DNA of 64,000 nt, taken from the NCBI GenBank assembly GCA_002917075.1, contig NTMA01000032.1:248001-312000 (forward strand), written 5' to 3'. How positions within the stretch are numbered: position 1 is the first letter of the stretch; every line of letters begins with the position of its first letter. Origin of the DNA: Hawksworthiomyces lignivorus (taxonomy: Eukaryota > Ascomycota > Sordariomycetes > Ophiostomatales > Ophiostomataceae). The position numbers and the translations under genes were made by a program. Below are positions 10,485-23,805 of this stretch, piece after piece. The notes beneath the pieces were generated by a model that saw only the letters and a program-made list of their open reading frames with translations, did not search any database and had not been told where the DNA came from.

Positions 10485-11362
10485 TGGATAGGATCGTATC
10501 TTGGCCGCTGCAACTTGTGACCATGGCTACTTATATACCATACACTCTCTAGTAGATAGAACTTTTGGTTTTATCAAAACCTACGGGTAGCGGCTTCTGT
10601 GGCATGAAACTTGGCGATATCGGACTTCCAAAGCAGTCCCCTAGACTCCTCGAGAGGAATTGTGTCGGTATAGTTTCCGTTGAAACTGATTATACTCAGC
10701 TCACTTACGCCGCCAACCTTAAACGTCATGGATTCGCAAGTCGTTAGATTTCTGCATAGAATTCAATAGAGTTGAGATTCAACGGTAACTAAAAGAGAAT
10801 ACAGCTTTCAATGCGCGAAATTGTCCAATGATTTGTCACCTTTCGATCTTGGCGAAGGTAATTTATTGCGTGTCACGTATTTACTGGATTTCTGTATTAA
10901 AGACTGAAGATGACTCCCTCTTAGCAGCATCTTAATCATCCTGCTTAACACGAAAATTACAGGTTAAAGCGAGAAAGTGCTGTTCTGGCCACTTTTTTTA
11001 ATAGGCGTGTGCCACCAGTTTTGGTGTTCTCTGCAGTTAGGGCTGTCTCTTAAAAGTACTTTGCACTTGTGTAGGTAATCCATTTTAGCTGTCAGATTAT
11101 GCTTGTAGAGAGAATTTATTTTGACCAATTCAAGGAGTGTTTTGTAAAGCCAGGTTTAGATGTCAGTCGTTACCGTTTATCTGAAACAGTAATATATATG
11201 AAATACTATTCATGTGCCCGCGTTGTATACAGGCATCACATCTTTGTTCATGATGCACACGCCTAAGCTCTTAATGACCATAAACTCCTCCAGCCCGATC
11301 ACCTAGCATAGTCTCTTTAACATCTTACTTAGTGTACTTTGTATGAATAACTCAACAGCTAT
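10485..11362. other. Intergenic region
   Basis: A+T-rich 878 bp between the 3' ends of the PhnD-like gene and the BCS1-like gene, which converge. No supported gene or structured RNA seen. Confidence 0.5.
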
Positions 11363-12856
11363 TCATGCCTTTCTCCCTTTCGCTTCAGATATCCATTCTT
11401 GTATGCCGTTTAGAGCTGTGAAAGGAGATTCTTGATCCATAAGGAAACCAAGAACTTCAGCAGGACTAAACATTGATTCCGGGATCTGGGTCCCGAAATC
11501 ATCTGCAAGTTTCTTAACGGTGTCGTTATTCTCAGATGGCCCGCTAAGGCCACGCGTCCTGAATTTCAATTCGAAGACAAAACAGAAGAGCCTTGTCATT
11601 ATTTCATGGTCGGCAAGTTGAAATTCAATCTTTTTGTCCACACGACCGGGCCGTATAAGTGCTCTGTCTAGTTTTTCGATGTAGTTTGTCGTCATAATAA
11701 GAATTCGTCCCTCTTGCGATGCCACGCCGTCAAGGGTGTTGAAAAGGTGAGACAATGACACTCTTTGTTCAGACCTGGTCATATGTCTCATCGAATTCAA
11801 ATTTAGATTATTAGCGTCAGTATCTCGAGACCACGAGGCTCTGACAGCATCAATGTCCTCAAGAAGAATGATGCAACGTTGAGGGAGCTTTTCCAATAAA
11901 CTGCTGAGCTCGCTGTCGTCAATACTGGAGAGGTTAAACACATATATGTCCAGGCCAAATTTACCAGCAATAGAGAAGCTGAGGCTGGTTTTTCCGGTGC
12001 CATGATGACCATAGAAGAGGTAGCCCCTTTTGTAACGTATGCCTCCCATCTCGTGCTGCAACTGAGTATCTTCGCTGAGGAAAGACTGGATATCTTTCAG
12101 CAGTGCCTTCTTCACTTCTTCATTCATAACAATCGTCTCTATTGGTCGGATGCGCCGAGCGGCTGTCTTCTTCCAATTACCGTGCTGATGTACGAAGACC
12201 AAGGTCTTGCCTTCATTGATCTTAATGTATTCAATCCGGCACTCATCTAGGAGGTCTTTCAAGATCTGTGGAGACCGACCAAGGCAAGAAAGGGTCATGG
12301 ACCTAATTGTTCGAAAATGATTCTCGATTTCTGTCAATTGAAGCATGAGTAGTTGTCTTTTATAAAAGAAAACCACGGGGTTTCTCCACGGCAAGAAGCG
12401 TAGTCGTCTGGATTTGGCAGTGGCAGAGCTGGAACCTCTATCGGCTTGACGTCGCATATTTTCTAATCTAACTGTTAATGAACGAGCGGTCGTCGCAAAC
12501 GTCTGATTTGAGAGCCAAGACTCAACGAAATTGAATACTTCGTCCTGTTCCTGTACTCTCATCTCCGATACTGGGAAATGTTAGAATCAAGTATGGCCTT
12601 TTAGTATTTATGGAAACGGTGACGAACTGAAATAAGTCTTCACAAAGACCTCCCCGTATCTATAGGCAAAATTGACGCATAGTACCAGCATCCCAATGAC
12701 AAACAAATAGTGGGTATATGTATCTGCAGTGTTGTCAAAGAGCTTCTGGAAAATTGTGAAAATATGGGTGAGTCCCAGGGGCAAGAATGCATTCATAATG
12801 GAAAGATTATCGTCTGGAGCGGACGCCAAAGGCATAGCTTTATCGTACAGAGACAT
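11363..12856 (-). CDS. BCS1-like AAA ATPase, membrane-anchored (2 exons; N-terminus uncertain)
   Basis: Exons 12628-12856 and 11363-12570 are joined by a 57-bp intron with branch site TTCTAAC and acceptor CCCAG, giving 478 residues from the ATG at 12856. The frame stays open upstream to 12961 without another ATG, and an extra 5' exon starting near 13080 is possible. A TM helix (HYLFVIGMLVLCVNFAYRYG) precedes a BCS1_N-type domain and one AAA module: Walker A GHHGTGKT, Walker B IILLEDIDAV, sensor-1 MTTN and arginine finger region RPGRVDKKIEF. Yeast Bcs1 inserts the Rieske protein in mitochondria, but fungi carry many divergent BCS1-like paralogues of unknown function. The two His in the P-loop, where most relatives have Pro-Pro, place this in the divergent group. 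Confidence 0.8.
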
Positions 12857-15800
12857 GATGGATTGAATGTGCCGGAAGAGGAACCACTGTGTTAAAAAAG
12901 ACGAGTTGTTACTAATAGTGTCAATGTTTGGATTGTTTGCAGAATCTAAGTTGAGAGACAAGAGTTAGGAATTTGGAATATTGAAGCATCGAAATGGGAG
13001 TTAAAGAATTCACCCAGAGGTGGATAATAGAGCAGACTAGAACGTTGTTGGTAACGAGGGAGCAAAATATATATAGATGTCCAAAACATAATCCTAGGTC
13101 CTTAGACTGAATAAATCTCTATCTGGGTGCCCATCTGATGGCAAGCTATTGAGACTGATTACAATCCTAGAGAATCCCTATCACATCTTGCAATGTTACT
13201 TTAGTATACACCTGTTCCTGTAAGTCTCACTCCTCTTACAGCTATCTCAGTAGAGTACAAAGATAAAGAGATGTACACTTACGCAACGCTGATACAAATT
13301 CAAGTAAGAGGTTGTTTCGACTCGCAGAGGCGTACACTAGCCAATATTGTTATCTACTATGTATATTTATTTGGGCTCTTGAGTGTTAGTTCAAATATAT
13401 TCGTTGTCACAGACGTCAGGGGTTAATACGGATCATATAAACGTCCTAGACTGGCATTTGAAGCACTAAAAGAAACAGATCACGCCCTGGCTGGTGTGGT
13501 ATTACAATTCAAAGCAGTGACTGTATTCATCGTATGATCTAACAACACCGAACATGGCTCTGAGGCATTCGTATATGCGCGGCAACTTTCTATCCTTGGA
13601 CAATGACATAGAACCGTTGGTTGCTCTGCGGCTGATCCTTTAGGATCCTATCTTTACTCTATGAGAAGCGGAACAATCAAATGCAATTTCCGATCGTCGC
13701 CCATTCACTATTCTTACACCCTGTTATCATGTCAGAGCGCCTCGCTATTTGTTCACGGTTTCCACGCATCCTGAATCTAATACCCCTGAAGAGTGTCTCG
13801 CTTATGTAGGATAACCAATGATTCTGAAGCAATGGATGAGGTAGAATTACGCCTTTACTCCGATTAGGATTCAGACCTCACCGTCTTTTCACAGCCTCAC
13901 ATATCAGAAAGAGGAAAAGGATCTACAAAGCCAAACGAAAATAGCACTTTGCACTCGGTGCTTTGATATATTCTTATCTATATTGAGAAAGTTATGCGAA
14001 GAAACTGTCAAACTAAGCGCCTAGCCAACCAGGGATAAAAAGGGGTTGAACAGTTTTACAATCTTTCTGCAACTTCTTCACCATACACTGGCAACAACAA
14101 ATATAAGTGGCCTATGATTGTATAACTCTAAATAATAATAAAGATACATCAATAAAAGTTTTATCACCCCTAGGAGAAGGCTATCGCTCAGTTCTCATAT
14201 TCCTATTGCCTATAATACCTGGAGTGGAGACATGTGCACTTGTTCCTTAAGTCTCTCCGCGGAGACTTAAATTGCATAACAAACAAGGATCTAGCTTCCC
14301 TTTTTTTTTTTAAAAAAAAATCTTCGCGTAAATCTGCATTATCTACCGTCTGGCATATTATTATTGGCGCCAATAGATGCTTAATCAGATAGCAGAGCAT
14401 AGGCTTGTATGTAGAACTTTTTGAACCCCTTTCGTGGACATTCGGGAATTATTTGCCCTGAAAGTACATAAGAATCAAGATAAATGGCTACTATACTTTG
14501 TCCATTTCGAATGAAAATAATTGAATGCATGGTAAGCCCTAAAACGTGTAGTAGCCCTTACGAGACTGTTCAGAGACTGCTTAGCAATTGTTGAATCGAA
14601 CGTTAAATTTACTCGACAAGGCTAGGACATTATTGTGAATCCGTGCTCTGCTACTAGAGTCCACTTAATCTAAAGGTAATCACTTTCATCTCACCGCTAT
14701 CCCGGTCTACGAGCACTTTTTCAACAATCAGGACAACTGGCTGTCATGATGAGTACAGATGGTAGGTGCAGGGCTGGTATTGTTAATTACATCCCCCTAC
14801 CAGAAAAAAAGAATCTTTTCGGAACCTTCTCGGAGACACTCAATTGATTGCCATAGCCCAGGATTAAGCACAGGTGTGAAACAGATGCCTAAAGATGGAA
14901 TGGGATAATGAAGGTAAGAAGACATTTTGACAGAAGGAGAAGGACAAAGTAAGGAGCACCGGGGTGAGCAGGTATGGGCGGTAATTGGCTAGCTGGTGTG
15001 ATGACTTCTAAGTACACTATCCTCTTTTTTTGTTTCTTTTCTTTTTCTCTTGGTCTGGCCTTCATGTCCCGTAGCCCTGCTCACCACTAGTTTGTAATCT
15101 CCTTTGTTTAATCACCACTACTACCACTGCTCTACAGACTATTCTATTATGTATAATAATCACCTCACTTAATCAGGCGGTGGTTTTTGCCCTAGAGGGT
15201 TCTACCAAATATAGACGTAAATAGTCAGGATTGGCTAAGAAATACGATTAAACTCTAGCCTTCATGTCCCGCAACATATTATGAAACATGCCCCTATTGC
15301 TTTATTACACTTCTGGTAATACCGTCTGTTGTCATCAATGTTGCAAGCATACTCGAAATATTTCTATTAAACTATATTTTCCAAAAGCAGTCTTTAAGGC
15401 CTTAGTAAAAATGTGCAAACAATTCATTCCATTGTACGCCAATTTAATTTATGTTCTTCGTATATCCTTCCTTACTCGGTATCTCGCAAGGGTGTAGATC
15501 CGTTGCAAGTACATCATGGTGCAAACATGATTTGTCTTGAGCCAGCCGAGCTACTTTTGGTAAGGGTGCGCTTTTTCCCATTTCCCCTTTTTCTGTGAAG
15601 AGCCAAAAAGAAACCAGGGGACCCATTGCTACCTCATCCGCTGTGACCCGATTTCTCACCTGAGAGTCATATAAGATTATGGCTGTCAGAATAAAAACGT
15701 ACTGAGGGCAAGGTGGAAAAAGTCCTCGACTCAACCTAGCCAACAAAACTACTGCACAAGTAAAAGGGGCATAAGCCTGGAGCCATATAGGTGTATCGCC

Positions 15801-17633
15801 GAGCCTGTAGACGCGTTATTGATGCTCAATAGGCCTCTCTTCGTCATGAGGTACAGTGAGTGGTGTTGTGGGCGGCTAGGCAATTGACATTCTCGGGAAC
15901 TTGTCAGTTAACTTGATGAATTCTTAACCCATGTCTTTGAAAGGAGGCTCGAAAGGAAGGTCTTTGGTATTTACATGCGATCATCGAAAAGGCTGCCATG
16001 GCGGGACCAATCAGCAACTATATTGAGCCCCATATTGCCCGATTGAGACGGCCGTTCACTCCAGCGACTATGACAGTGTGTCCAAACTTATATATTTGAT
16101 GGCAAACGTATTCTCTAGATATTGTTATTGGTCGATGAGCTGAACACGCACCCACAGAGATACGCCAGCCACAGTAGGTAGAGAAGAGTGAGACATAAAG
16201 GCCCATGGGTCCAATAAGATTAATTGGCCATATGCCATTACTAGCTGCGGTAGTGAACAGTACGCAAGTCTGTATACTCGGGAAGTTGCGTTCCTTCTAA
16301 GATGAGAAATACGGACGCGCAATTGGGACTGTTGAAAATTTTCATGGTGCAAAGTTGTCTGTCTGTACTCTGAATACCATGGAATGGAATATATCAAAAG
16401 CATTTTACATAAGTAATATACAAGAAGTGAACTAGTTATGTTGTACACCTTTTTGTTTTGCTTTGCTTATCTTTGACTTTTCGTTCCTTGCCAGCTTCGA
16501 CTAAGATTGAACTAAAAGTTATTAGAGGACTTTGGCGCCATACTATTAGACTGTGTGTGCAGACTCTGTTTGCCGTACCGAGTGTGGTCCTGTATTGGGG
16601 AGCGAAGCAAAGGCTCACGTTGATGACCCAATTTACAGTGGAAGCAACGCCAGCACCAATGTATATCCCACAGTCTGCATTAAGTTGTACGTAATCACTT
16701 TTCCTGACTCATGGGAACGGCTATACTATCGTGTCTTTAAGTGCTTAGGGCAGTGCTCCACTACAGACATGCATCGAATAACATGTGGAGACGCGAGATG
16801 GAAATATCGAGTGACTTCCACGGGATACTATTTGTGATGCCATCTGCTCCTGGGGCTTCGTACAGACATATGAGTGACCCTTTCCTTATTACGGTATTCA
16901 GCTTTGGGAAACCAGCCTACACGGGCTTCGGAAAACCGGGACGTTCATCGACGCTTTGACTCTGGAGAGACGCAAGACGTACGGAATATCACATCGCTGT
17001 TGGTGACCCTGTTGCCCCACTTTAAAACCAGGTATCCAGGTACATCCGACGCTACCAGCGATAGGTGTACCCACTGACTGAATAGAGGTAAACAATAGCA
17101 CATTTAAGGCACAAGATGGCTTACATAGTCCCTAGAAAATATACCGTTTAGTGCTATTTTCAGGTGACCTTCCCTTGCAGCTTCATAGCTTTGAAAGTAT
17201 CTGAAACGTTGTGTGTAACCTACCCCTCTCATGCTCCCACCCCTGTTCCAACACCACAGCACCCGGAAGCACTACAAAAAGTATGTCAGAACCGAGCCAA
17301 TCATAGTCGTGTGATAACTCGCCCTCGAGGTTGGTGTCCAAAGACTGATACGGCCTTTTTGCCGTTCGTGAACGTACGCAGTAGAGAGAAAGCATAGATG
17401 CATCCCGTAGTAGCCCGCCCTGCCGGGAAAGCTGTTTAGCTGCTTCACTTTATCCATGTCCTTCTTGTTTTCTATTTTCATTGTCATATGTCTGTTTGAA
17501 CCGTACTTTGATTGAAGTGTTTCACTCATTGAGCACGTTTCCTTTTGTCCCTTTTTTTTTTTATCGTCTTATAGATGAGCCAAGATACTCGATCAAGAAA
17601 CGCGTTGTATCACTGGCGTAATCCGAGTATGCC
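12857..17633. other. 4.8-kb A+T-rich gene desert
   Basis: No supported gene. The stretch is visibly A+T-rich with mono- and dinucleotide runs, for example T10/A9 near 14300 and T12 near 17550. A 14-bp direct repeat (GCCTTCATGTCCCG) occurs near 15058 and 15259. A hairpin lies at 14247-14270. This fits an old, eroded (possibly RIP-mutated) repeat region, but no transposon protein can be read. A cysteine-containing open frame near 16550-16837 was judged unsupported. Confidence 0.5.
14247..14270. repeat. Inverted repeat, 9-bp arms with 6-nt loop
   Basis: Arms TTAAGTCTC and GAGACTTAA are separated by TCCGCG. The middle also reads TCCGCGGA, a palindrome like the yeast Pdr1/Pdr3 site. It lies in the gene desert with no promoter nearby. 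Confidence 0.6.
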
Positions 17634-20600
17634 ATGGAGATTCCCGTTAGCCGCGAAAGAGCCAAGGAGCTCGTGAAAGGGATCGCCGAAAGGCACGGCT
17701 ACCTTACCGAGGACGACTACCAGCATATAAAGTCGCCGGAGATGCGCCTCAAATTCAAAAAGGCGATGTTGGCGAAGGACTCCATGATAGGAGGCTCTGT
17801 GTTCACGTACGATATGGCACAAAGAATTGACACTTCAGGTCTCTTAGGAAATCTTCCGTACCAGCACTGACGTAAAATTACATCTCTTCCAATTAGGCTT
17901 GCGAACAATTTGTACAACAATAAGTCCCGCTTCGTCTTCGAACTGCTCCAGAATGCCGACGACAATCGCTATAGTGAGGCCGAGAAGGTGGGAGAGGTGC
18001 CGTATCTTTCTTTCCAGGTGCATGGTCGCAAGAAAATTGTCGCTGAGTGCAATGAGAATGGCTTCAACGTGGCGAACCTCGTAGCGATCTGCGACGTTGG
18101 CAAGAGCTCCAAGACAGGAGCACAGGGCCAGGGCTACATCGGTGAGAAAGGCATCGGCTTCAAATCCGTCTTCATGGTAGCCTGGAGAGTCCATATCCAG
18201 TCCGGCCACTTCTCTTTCTCCTTCACGCACAGGAAGGGTGAATCAGGCATGGGCATGATCTCGCCCATTTGGGTGGACACTGACGAGGAGCTGGCATCAC
18301 CACTGACGAGAATCACACTGTATCTACACGGCACGGAGACGGCAGACGACACCGCAAATGAAGGTGGCACGGAGAATCGAGAGGCTTTAGTGGAGATACA
18401 AGAAAAAATCAACAAACAGTTACGAGATCTCGAAAACACGTTTCTTATGTTTATGAAGAATTTAAAGCGAATTGACGTCGCCTTCTTTGACGAGGACGGA
18501 GAAAAGACGACTTCGACAACGTATTCTATTAAACGGCCGAGGCCCACCTATGCCATACTCGAAAAAGACAGAGGCACAGAAGGAACAGAAGTGAAGCACT
18601 ACCATGTCACCGATTACATAGCAACCGGCCTAGACAAGAACGAGAACCGGGTATACTCCAAGGCTGAAGAAGCGAATCGATTGTACTCGACGTCGAAAGT
18701 TATCCTAGCCTTCCCGCTTTCTACAGACACTGTTCCCGTTCCCATCATCGAGCCTCAAAACCTGTTTGTTTTCCTGCCTGTCCGGAATTTTGGTTTCAAT
18801 TTCATCATCCAGGCAGATTTCACCACGGACGCCAACCGCCAAGACATTGTCCGAGATTCCCCTCGGAACATCCGTCTACTTGACGGCGTTGCCTCCGCGT
18901 TCGTGAAAGCGGTGTCGCAGCTCTGTGATCACCCAACGCTACGCTACCAGTGGATGAGGTACCTGCCGAAGAAGAATCTCCAATTCCGAGATCTGTTCTG
19001 GGCCACGTTAGTGGACAAGATCGCTCAACGTCTGGCTGGCGAGCCCGTACTGTACGGTCATAAACGGCAGGATGAACGTCGTATGATTGGAAGCCTTCTT
19101 CGGTCAAATTCTGCGATGGAAGATGAGAATGGGCGACCTCTCCTTGACGACGGCAATCCCGAAAAGCTCGTCTCAAAACTCTACAGCAATGGCGATCTAG
19201 ACCGCCTAGGGGAGTACGGGCTGTGTCACTGCTCTTTATACTATATAATCCCCTGGTTACAGGAGGACCTACGACACGGCCAATGGTCACGCATGATGTC
19301 GGCCCAGACATCAGATAGCTGGCACACGCAAATGGCGAGTCTATTAAATTCCGTGTTCACGCAGAATGAGCCGACATTAAGAAGAGCATTAAAAATGATG
19401 AGCCTCTTGCCTCTTGAAGATAACACGTGGTTTCCCGCGGACTCAGGTTCTGTCTACTTTCCGCAGTGCTATGGGCTGGATATTCCATCGGATCTGGGCC
19501 TCCGGCTGGTTTCTCGGGGCGTGACGAACGCGCAGCGGATCAAGCTCTTTGAAAATATGGGCGTGCTGAAGGCTCCCGTATCTTTGGTGCGAGATAAAAT
19601 CCTGAAACGCCATCAAAATATCCGATTCCACGGCGAAATCTCTCCGAGTACTTCGAAATGCCATCTGAAATTTCTTTATCTGGCCGACAGCCAAAACACC
19701 TACTTCCCTTACGAGAATATTTACATCTGCACCGATGCGCAGCTGTTGTATAGACCGCATCAAGCTTACGTCTATATAATAAATGACGACCCATACGGTG
19801 CACAGGAGCTATTCAGAAAGACAGAACCTGGACCAAATCCGGGGGACGGCGCGCCGGGGTACTCCGCAAATTTTGTCCACAGAAGCTATTTCGATGATCC
19901 TCCAGCACAGCCCGACGGCCAAGCTCTAACGTGGCTAAGGTGGCTTATTCAAAAAGTCCGTGTTTACAACTATGTTGGATGCGACACCACGACCTTCTGG
20001 GACGATATCGGAAAATACTTGCTTGTACACCGGCCCGAGAAATTCCTCGGTTTTCTTCGCGAATGGTATGGAAAGAACGGCAAGATGAAGGGTGAATTTG
20101 CCGAGCGCCTCCGCCTTGCAAATGTTCTGTGTCGTGGAGGGCAGAAGCTGCCATTTCACTGTACCTATTTTCCGACAACGGAGCTGGAGAAACGTGTCGA
20201 GCGATTCGTGGAGCCAGGCGCCTTTTTTCCGTGGCTGTGGATAGACACTGGAAACTCACCATACGACGTCATTCCACCTAAGTGGCTGACGCTATTGGGG
20301 ATGGTCGGCGTCGGGTCGCCATCCTCTGATGTCGATTTTGCGCTAGATATGCTGCGATATTCCAAGAGGGCCTTTAACGGAGGACACACCAGCAGAATGA
20401 GGCTCTTTGAGCTGTATGAGCATGTCCAGGCTAAGTATCGAGAGGATTCAGACCGGAATGCGGCAGCCGAGAAAATCAAGTACGTCTTAGTCTTCCCTTT
20501 CGACTCTTTACGGCTTTTTTATCTAGACTTTTGTTAATAAAATCAAACAGGAAAGCATTTCGCGAGATGACGTGTGTCTATATTCCACCCGACCCAGAAC

Positions 20601-23366
20601 ATGGTCGAAACAACAGTATATGGACATCATTGGATGAGTGTGTATGGATAGCTCCGTTCGAGATGAGTACGAAGTATGTTCTACAGAACCTTTACCAACC
20701 ATATTTTGATGATGGCATCAACCCTGCGTATCTCAAGCTATTTTTTATGGACACCCTGGGCGTTGGAAATTGCACTTATCAGATGTGTCTAGAGGAGCTT
20801 AAGAAGAGGAAGTCTGAGCTCTGTGACGACAGCGACATTATAACCAGCATTTATCGGGCACTTTATGATCGTCTCTTGCCTAAAAAAGCCTACTTCAACA
20901 AAGACACGATCAGGTGAGTTTAAATTTCTACATTGCTGTAGGGAATGCAAGAGATGCAATAGCAGGCACTAACTTTACTCTGTGGTAAAGAGAAGAATTT
21001 GAGGAACATAAATTAGTCTACTACCGGTCGGAGGCCGAAGCTGATACGGATTGGTATTCGATTTCGGATTGCGTTTGGTCCACCGCAGCGCGTTTAAAGG
21101 GGCGGGCCTCTCTCTTTGAAGAGTATGAAGAACTCGAAGAGTTCTTCGTGGACTTCCTGGGTGTGAAGCCGTTGGACCTGGGCATGGCTATCGACGACTT
21201 GGAGGCAGTGGCAGATCGATTTTCTGAGGTGCCAACGATAAAAGACTCCATCTGGATTGTGAACTCTCTGTTACCCAAAGCCTCAGAACCGCCGTGCTTG
21301 AGAAAGATCAAACATGCCCACTCCATATTTCCAGTCCGACATAGTAATGGGGTTGTTCGCCTCGTGTCAGCAACGACCGAGTTCTTTGTTGTTGACCGTG
21401 AGCGGTTGCGGCGTTTGTTTGCAGGCAGAGTCAAGTTGTTAGATTTCAGCCTTGAAGACGTTGTCAAGCTCGCTCCTTTTATAAGATGGGCGGGGCTCGA
21501 GGACAGATATCTCTCCAGCAGCGCCAAAGCGATCACATCCGTCTCTGGTAGAAGCGCGACGCCAACAACCAGGCCGGACCGACAAGTCAGCAACCGAGCC
21601 TACGCTCTTCTTCGGTCAGTTCCAGTTCTTGTTGTACACCTTACGTGACTAGGGAAAGTATACATGGAGTACTAATCGAGCATTTTGTCTTCTATAGGAT
21701 CGCCACACACTTCAACAGCCCTCAGACACGAACCCAGAATGAGAGGAGAGTCCTCTATGAGTTCTTTCGTAATACGGTCATTTACGAGACAGAAGGCATA
21801 TCGGAGGATATTACGCTCTCGCAAGATGGGCAGACTCACACAGTCGAAGGGAAAAAAATAGCCTTGCACATCGACGATCAGCCTTCTAGCGACGGACTCG
21901 CAATATATGTTCCCCGGGGTAAGACAGATCAAGAGTACATCTTCACCAAAAGTCTTCCGGAAGAGCTCTTCAAGTGGATGATGAGGGACAGACGCACGCA
22001 AATCTCCGAAATAGTGACTAAGGACGGCATCAGCGCAACAAAGGACGTCCTCGTCATTCCACGCTCGAGGATTCCCCTAGTCTTGGAGGACAATGGCATA
22101 ATTACCGTTGATATTGTGAGCGTGGATGAAGATGCCTATGAAGAAGACTCTGAAAATGAGCCAGAATCTTCTATTGCGACGCCTTTTGCTAGTGTAATAC
22201 GCAATGAAGGCTCAGTTGCCTCCACGCGAAACATTCCAGGCGACAACTTCGACCTGTCCACAGAGGGGGCCAGCACACCTGGCTCACCCACAGAGAGCGT
22301 TACTATTGAAGTGACAGAGCAAATACAAAGTACTTCGCCCGATAGAACCAACGTTCTCATAAGTCCACCGAGGCCACGGGTATATCCTTTTGATGGCAGC
22401 CTGACGTTGACACCTGTACGGTCTCCGGCTTCGGTCTCTAGCGACAACGAGAAGTATGTTGCTCTCCTCAGTCGAATTATCGCAGCTGCGAGGCAGAGTA
22501 ATGCACTTAGCAGCGGATCGTTTAGCATGGGCGACCTAGTAGCTGCGCTACCTATTGCAGAATATGGTACAGACTTCGGTCTATCTTCCTTGAGCCAGTA
22601 TGAACGAGATCGCAAAGTAGGAGCGGCAGGTGAGCTCTATGTAAGTTAAACATTCTGTTACCTTTAAAGATTATATTTCTTGTTTTTTCTGTTACGGGGC
22701 TGTTCGCTCACGTTTTTTGTCTGTAGGTGTTTGAACTTCTCTCCCGAATAGAGCCACTTACGAACTTCTCGCGGGACAACTGGCAAAGCACAATCCGCAG
22801 ATATGTTACAGGGCACCCTGAATACGCCAACATGGATGCTTGGGGGGGTCGGGAGACTTCAGATATTGTTTATCAAGACTGCAACGGAGACTTAACAAAC
22901 CAGTTCGTTGAGAAGGGGATTCTTGACCGAGATGCATGGGGGGGCGGCGACCGGCGACCCACTTACTATATTGAGGTCAAAACAACGACGTCGTTATGCG
23001 AAACTCCGTTTTTTATGAGCGACGGACAGTATAAGCGGGTGAGTAGCCTATTGTAAAGTGATAAATAGTACCAGGATAGAAATCAGGCCGTGCACGCTTT
23101 GAAGCAACAGATGTGCTCCAGCTCGAGGGAGCGTCTGATGGTCTGCCTGATTAAGACGAACATAGGAGATTAGTCACTAATACAGCATTGTCTAGATGCA
23201 AGAATACACCATCTCGGAAGGCAACCGAGATAACATTTACGTCATTTTCCGCGTTTTCGATCTCGGCCGCCGCAGCATGGGCGTGCGAATATACATTGAT
23301 CCAGAAAAGCTCCAACTGCAGAAGAAACTTAAATTTACGGCCACATGGTCTGTTGTGCCGACCTGA
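17634..23366 (+). CDS. NO VEIN-type protein: HSP90-like (GHKL) ATPase plus C-terminal DUF3883/NOV domain (7 exons)
   Basis: Model: exons 17634-17806, 17897-20479, 20551-20913, 20991-21614, 21698-22640, 22727-23038 and 23196-23366, giving 1722 residues with all phases matching. The N-terminal ATPase box is plain: ELLQNADDN (residues 73-81, Asn77), CNENGF (109-114) and GYIGEKGIGFKSVF (137-150), as in sacsin and plant NO VEIN. A long middle region without a recognised domain is followed by a low-complexity acidic/Ser/Thr linker. The end is a restriction-like NOV domain with SDIVYQ (Asp1608) and YIEVKTT (Glu1645, Lys1647), matching a D..ExK nuclease-like core, then QYKRMQEY. Function in fungi is unknown; a nuclear ATP-dependent role on nucleic acids is inference. 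The first intron could instead start at 17858 (39 bp), which I think too short. Confidence 0.87.
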
Positions 23367-23805
23367 GGAGAGAGTTATAAGAAACAGCATTTCCTAGGTT
23401 TCTGATTTTAAATGAGATGCTGTGGCTAGAGTTGCGTTATTCTGCAAACTACTATTCATATATTCATACTTTCGTTAACCTTTGGTTCCATTTAACTTAG
23501 TTGAGTCATTTTATACATCACTATTGATAACAATTCTACAACTTTCGCACTTATTACTGAATACGAGATTGCTGACTAGAAAGGTATCTGCCTACTAGAA
23601 TTTGTAGAAGCTAACTTGAAAATTCGATTCTTGTTGGAGAAATGCATGTTTCTACGTAGCTTCTCTAGATTTGGATAAGATGAAACGCAGCTTTGCAACC
23701 CGTGTTTAGATGAACGTTCACGGGTTACGAAGGCCGTTATTTGATAACGTTTGATGTAGGATCTTGCTTGGTATTGTTTTTGGCCATCGTCTAAATACAA
23801 GTATA
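23367..23805. other. Convergent intergenic region
   Basis: This 439-bp A+T-rich gap lies between the 3' ends of the NOV-type gene and the multicopper oxidase gene. No gene seen. Confidence 0.5.

Noticed and set aside
16550..16837. Open frame with several cysteines, preceded by a TATTAG acceptor-like site and holding an internal GTACGT donor-like site
   Set aside because: It looks like part of a small secreted cysteine-rich protein, but there is no signal-peptide exon upstream, no family match I can name, and it lies in an A+T-rich desert.
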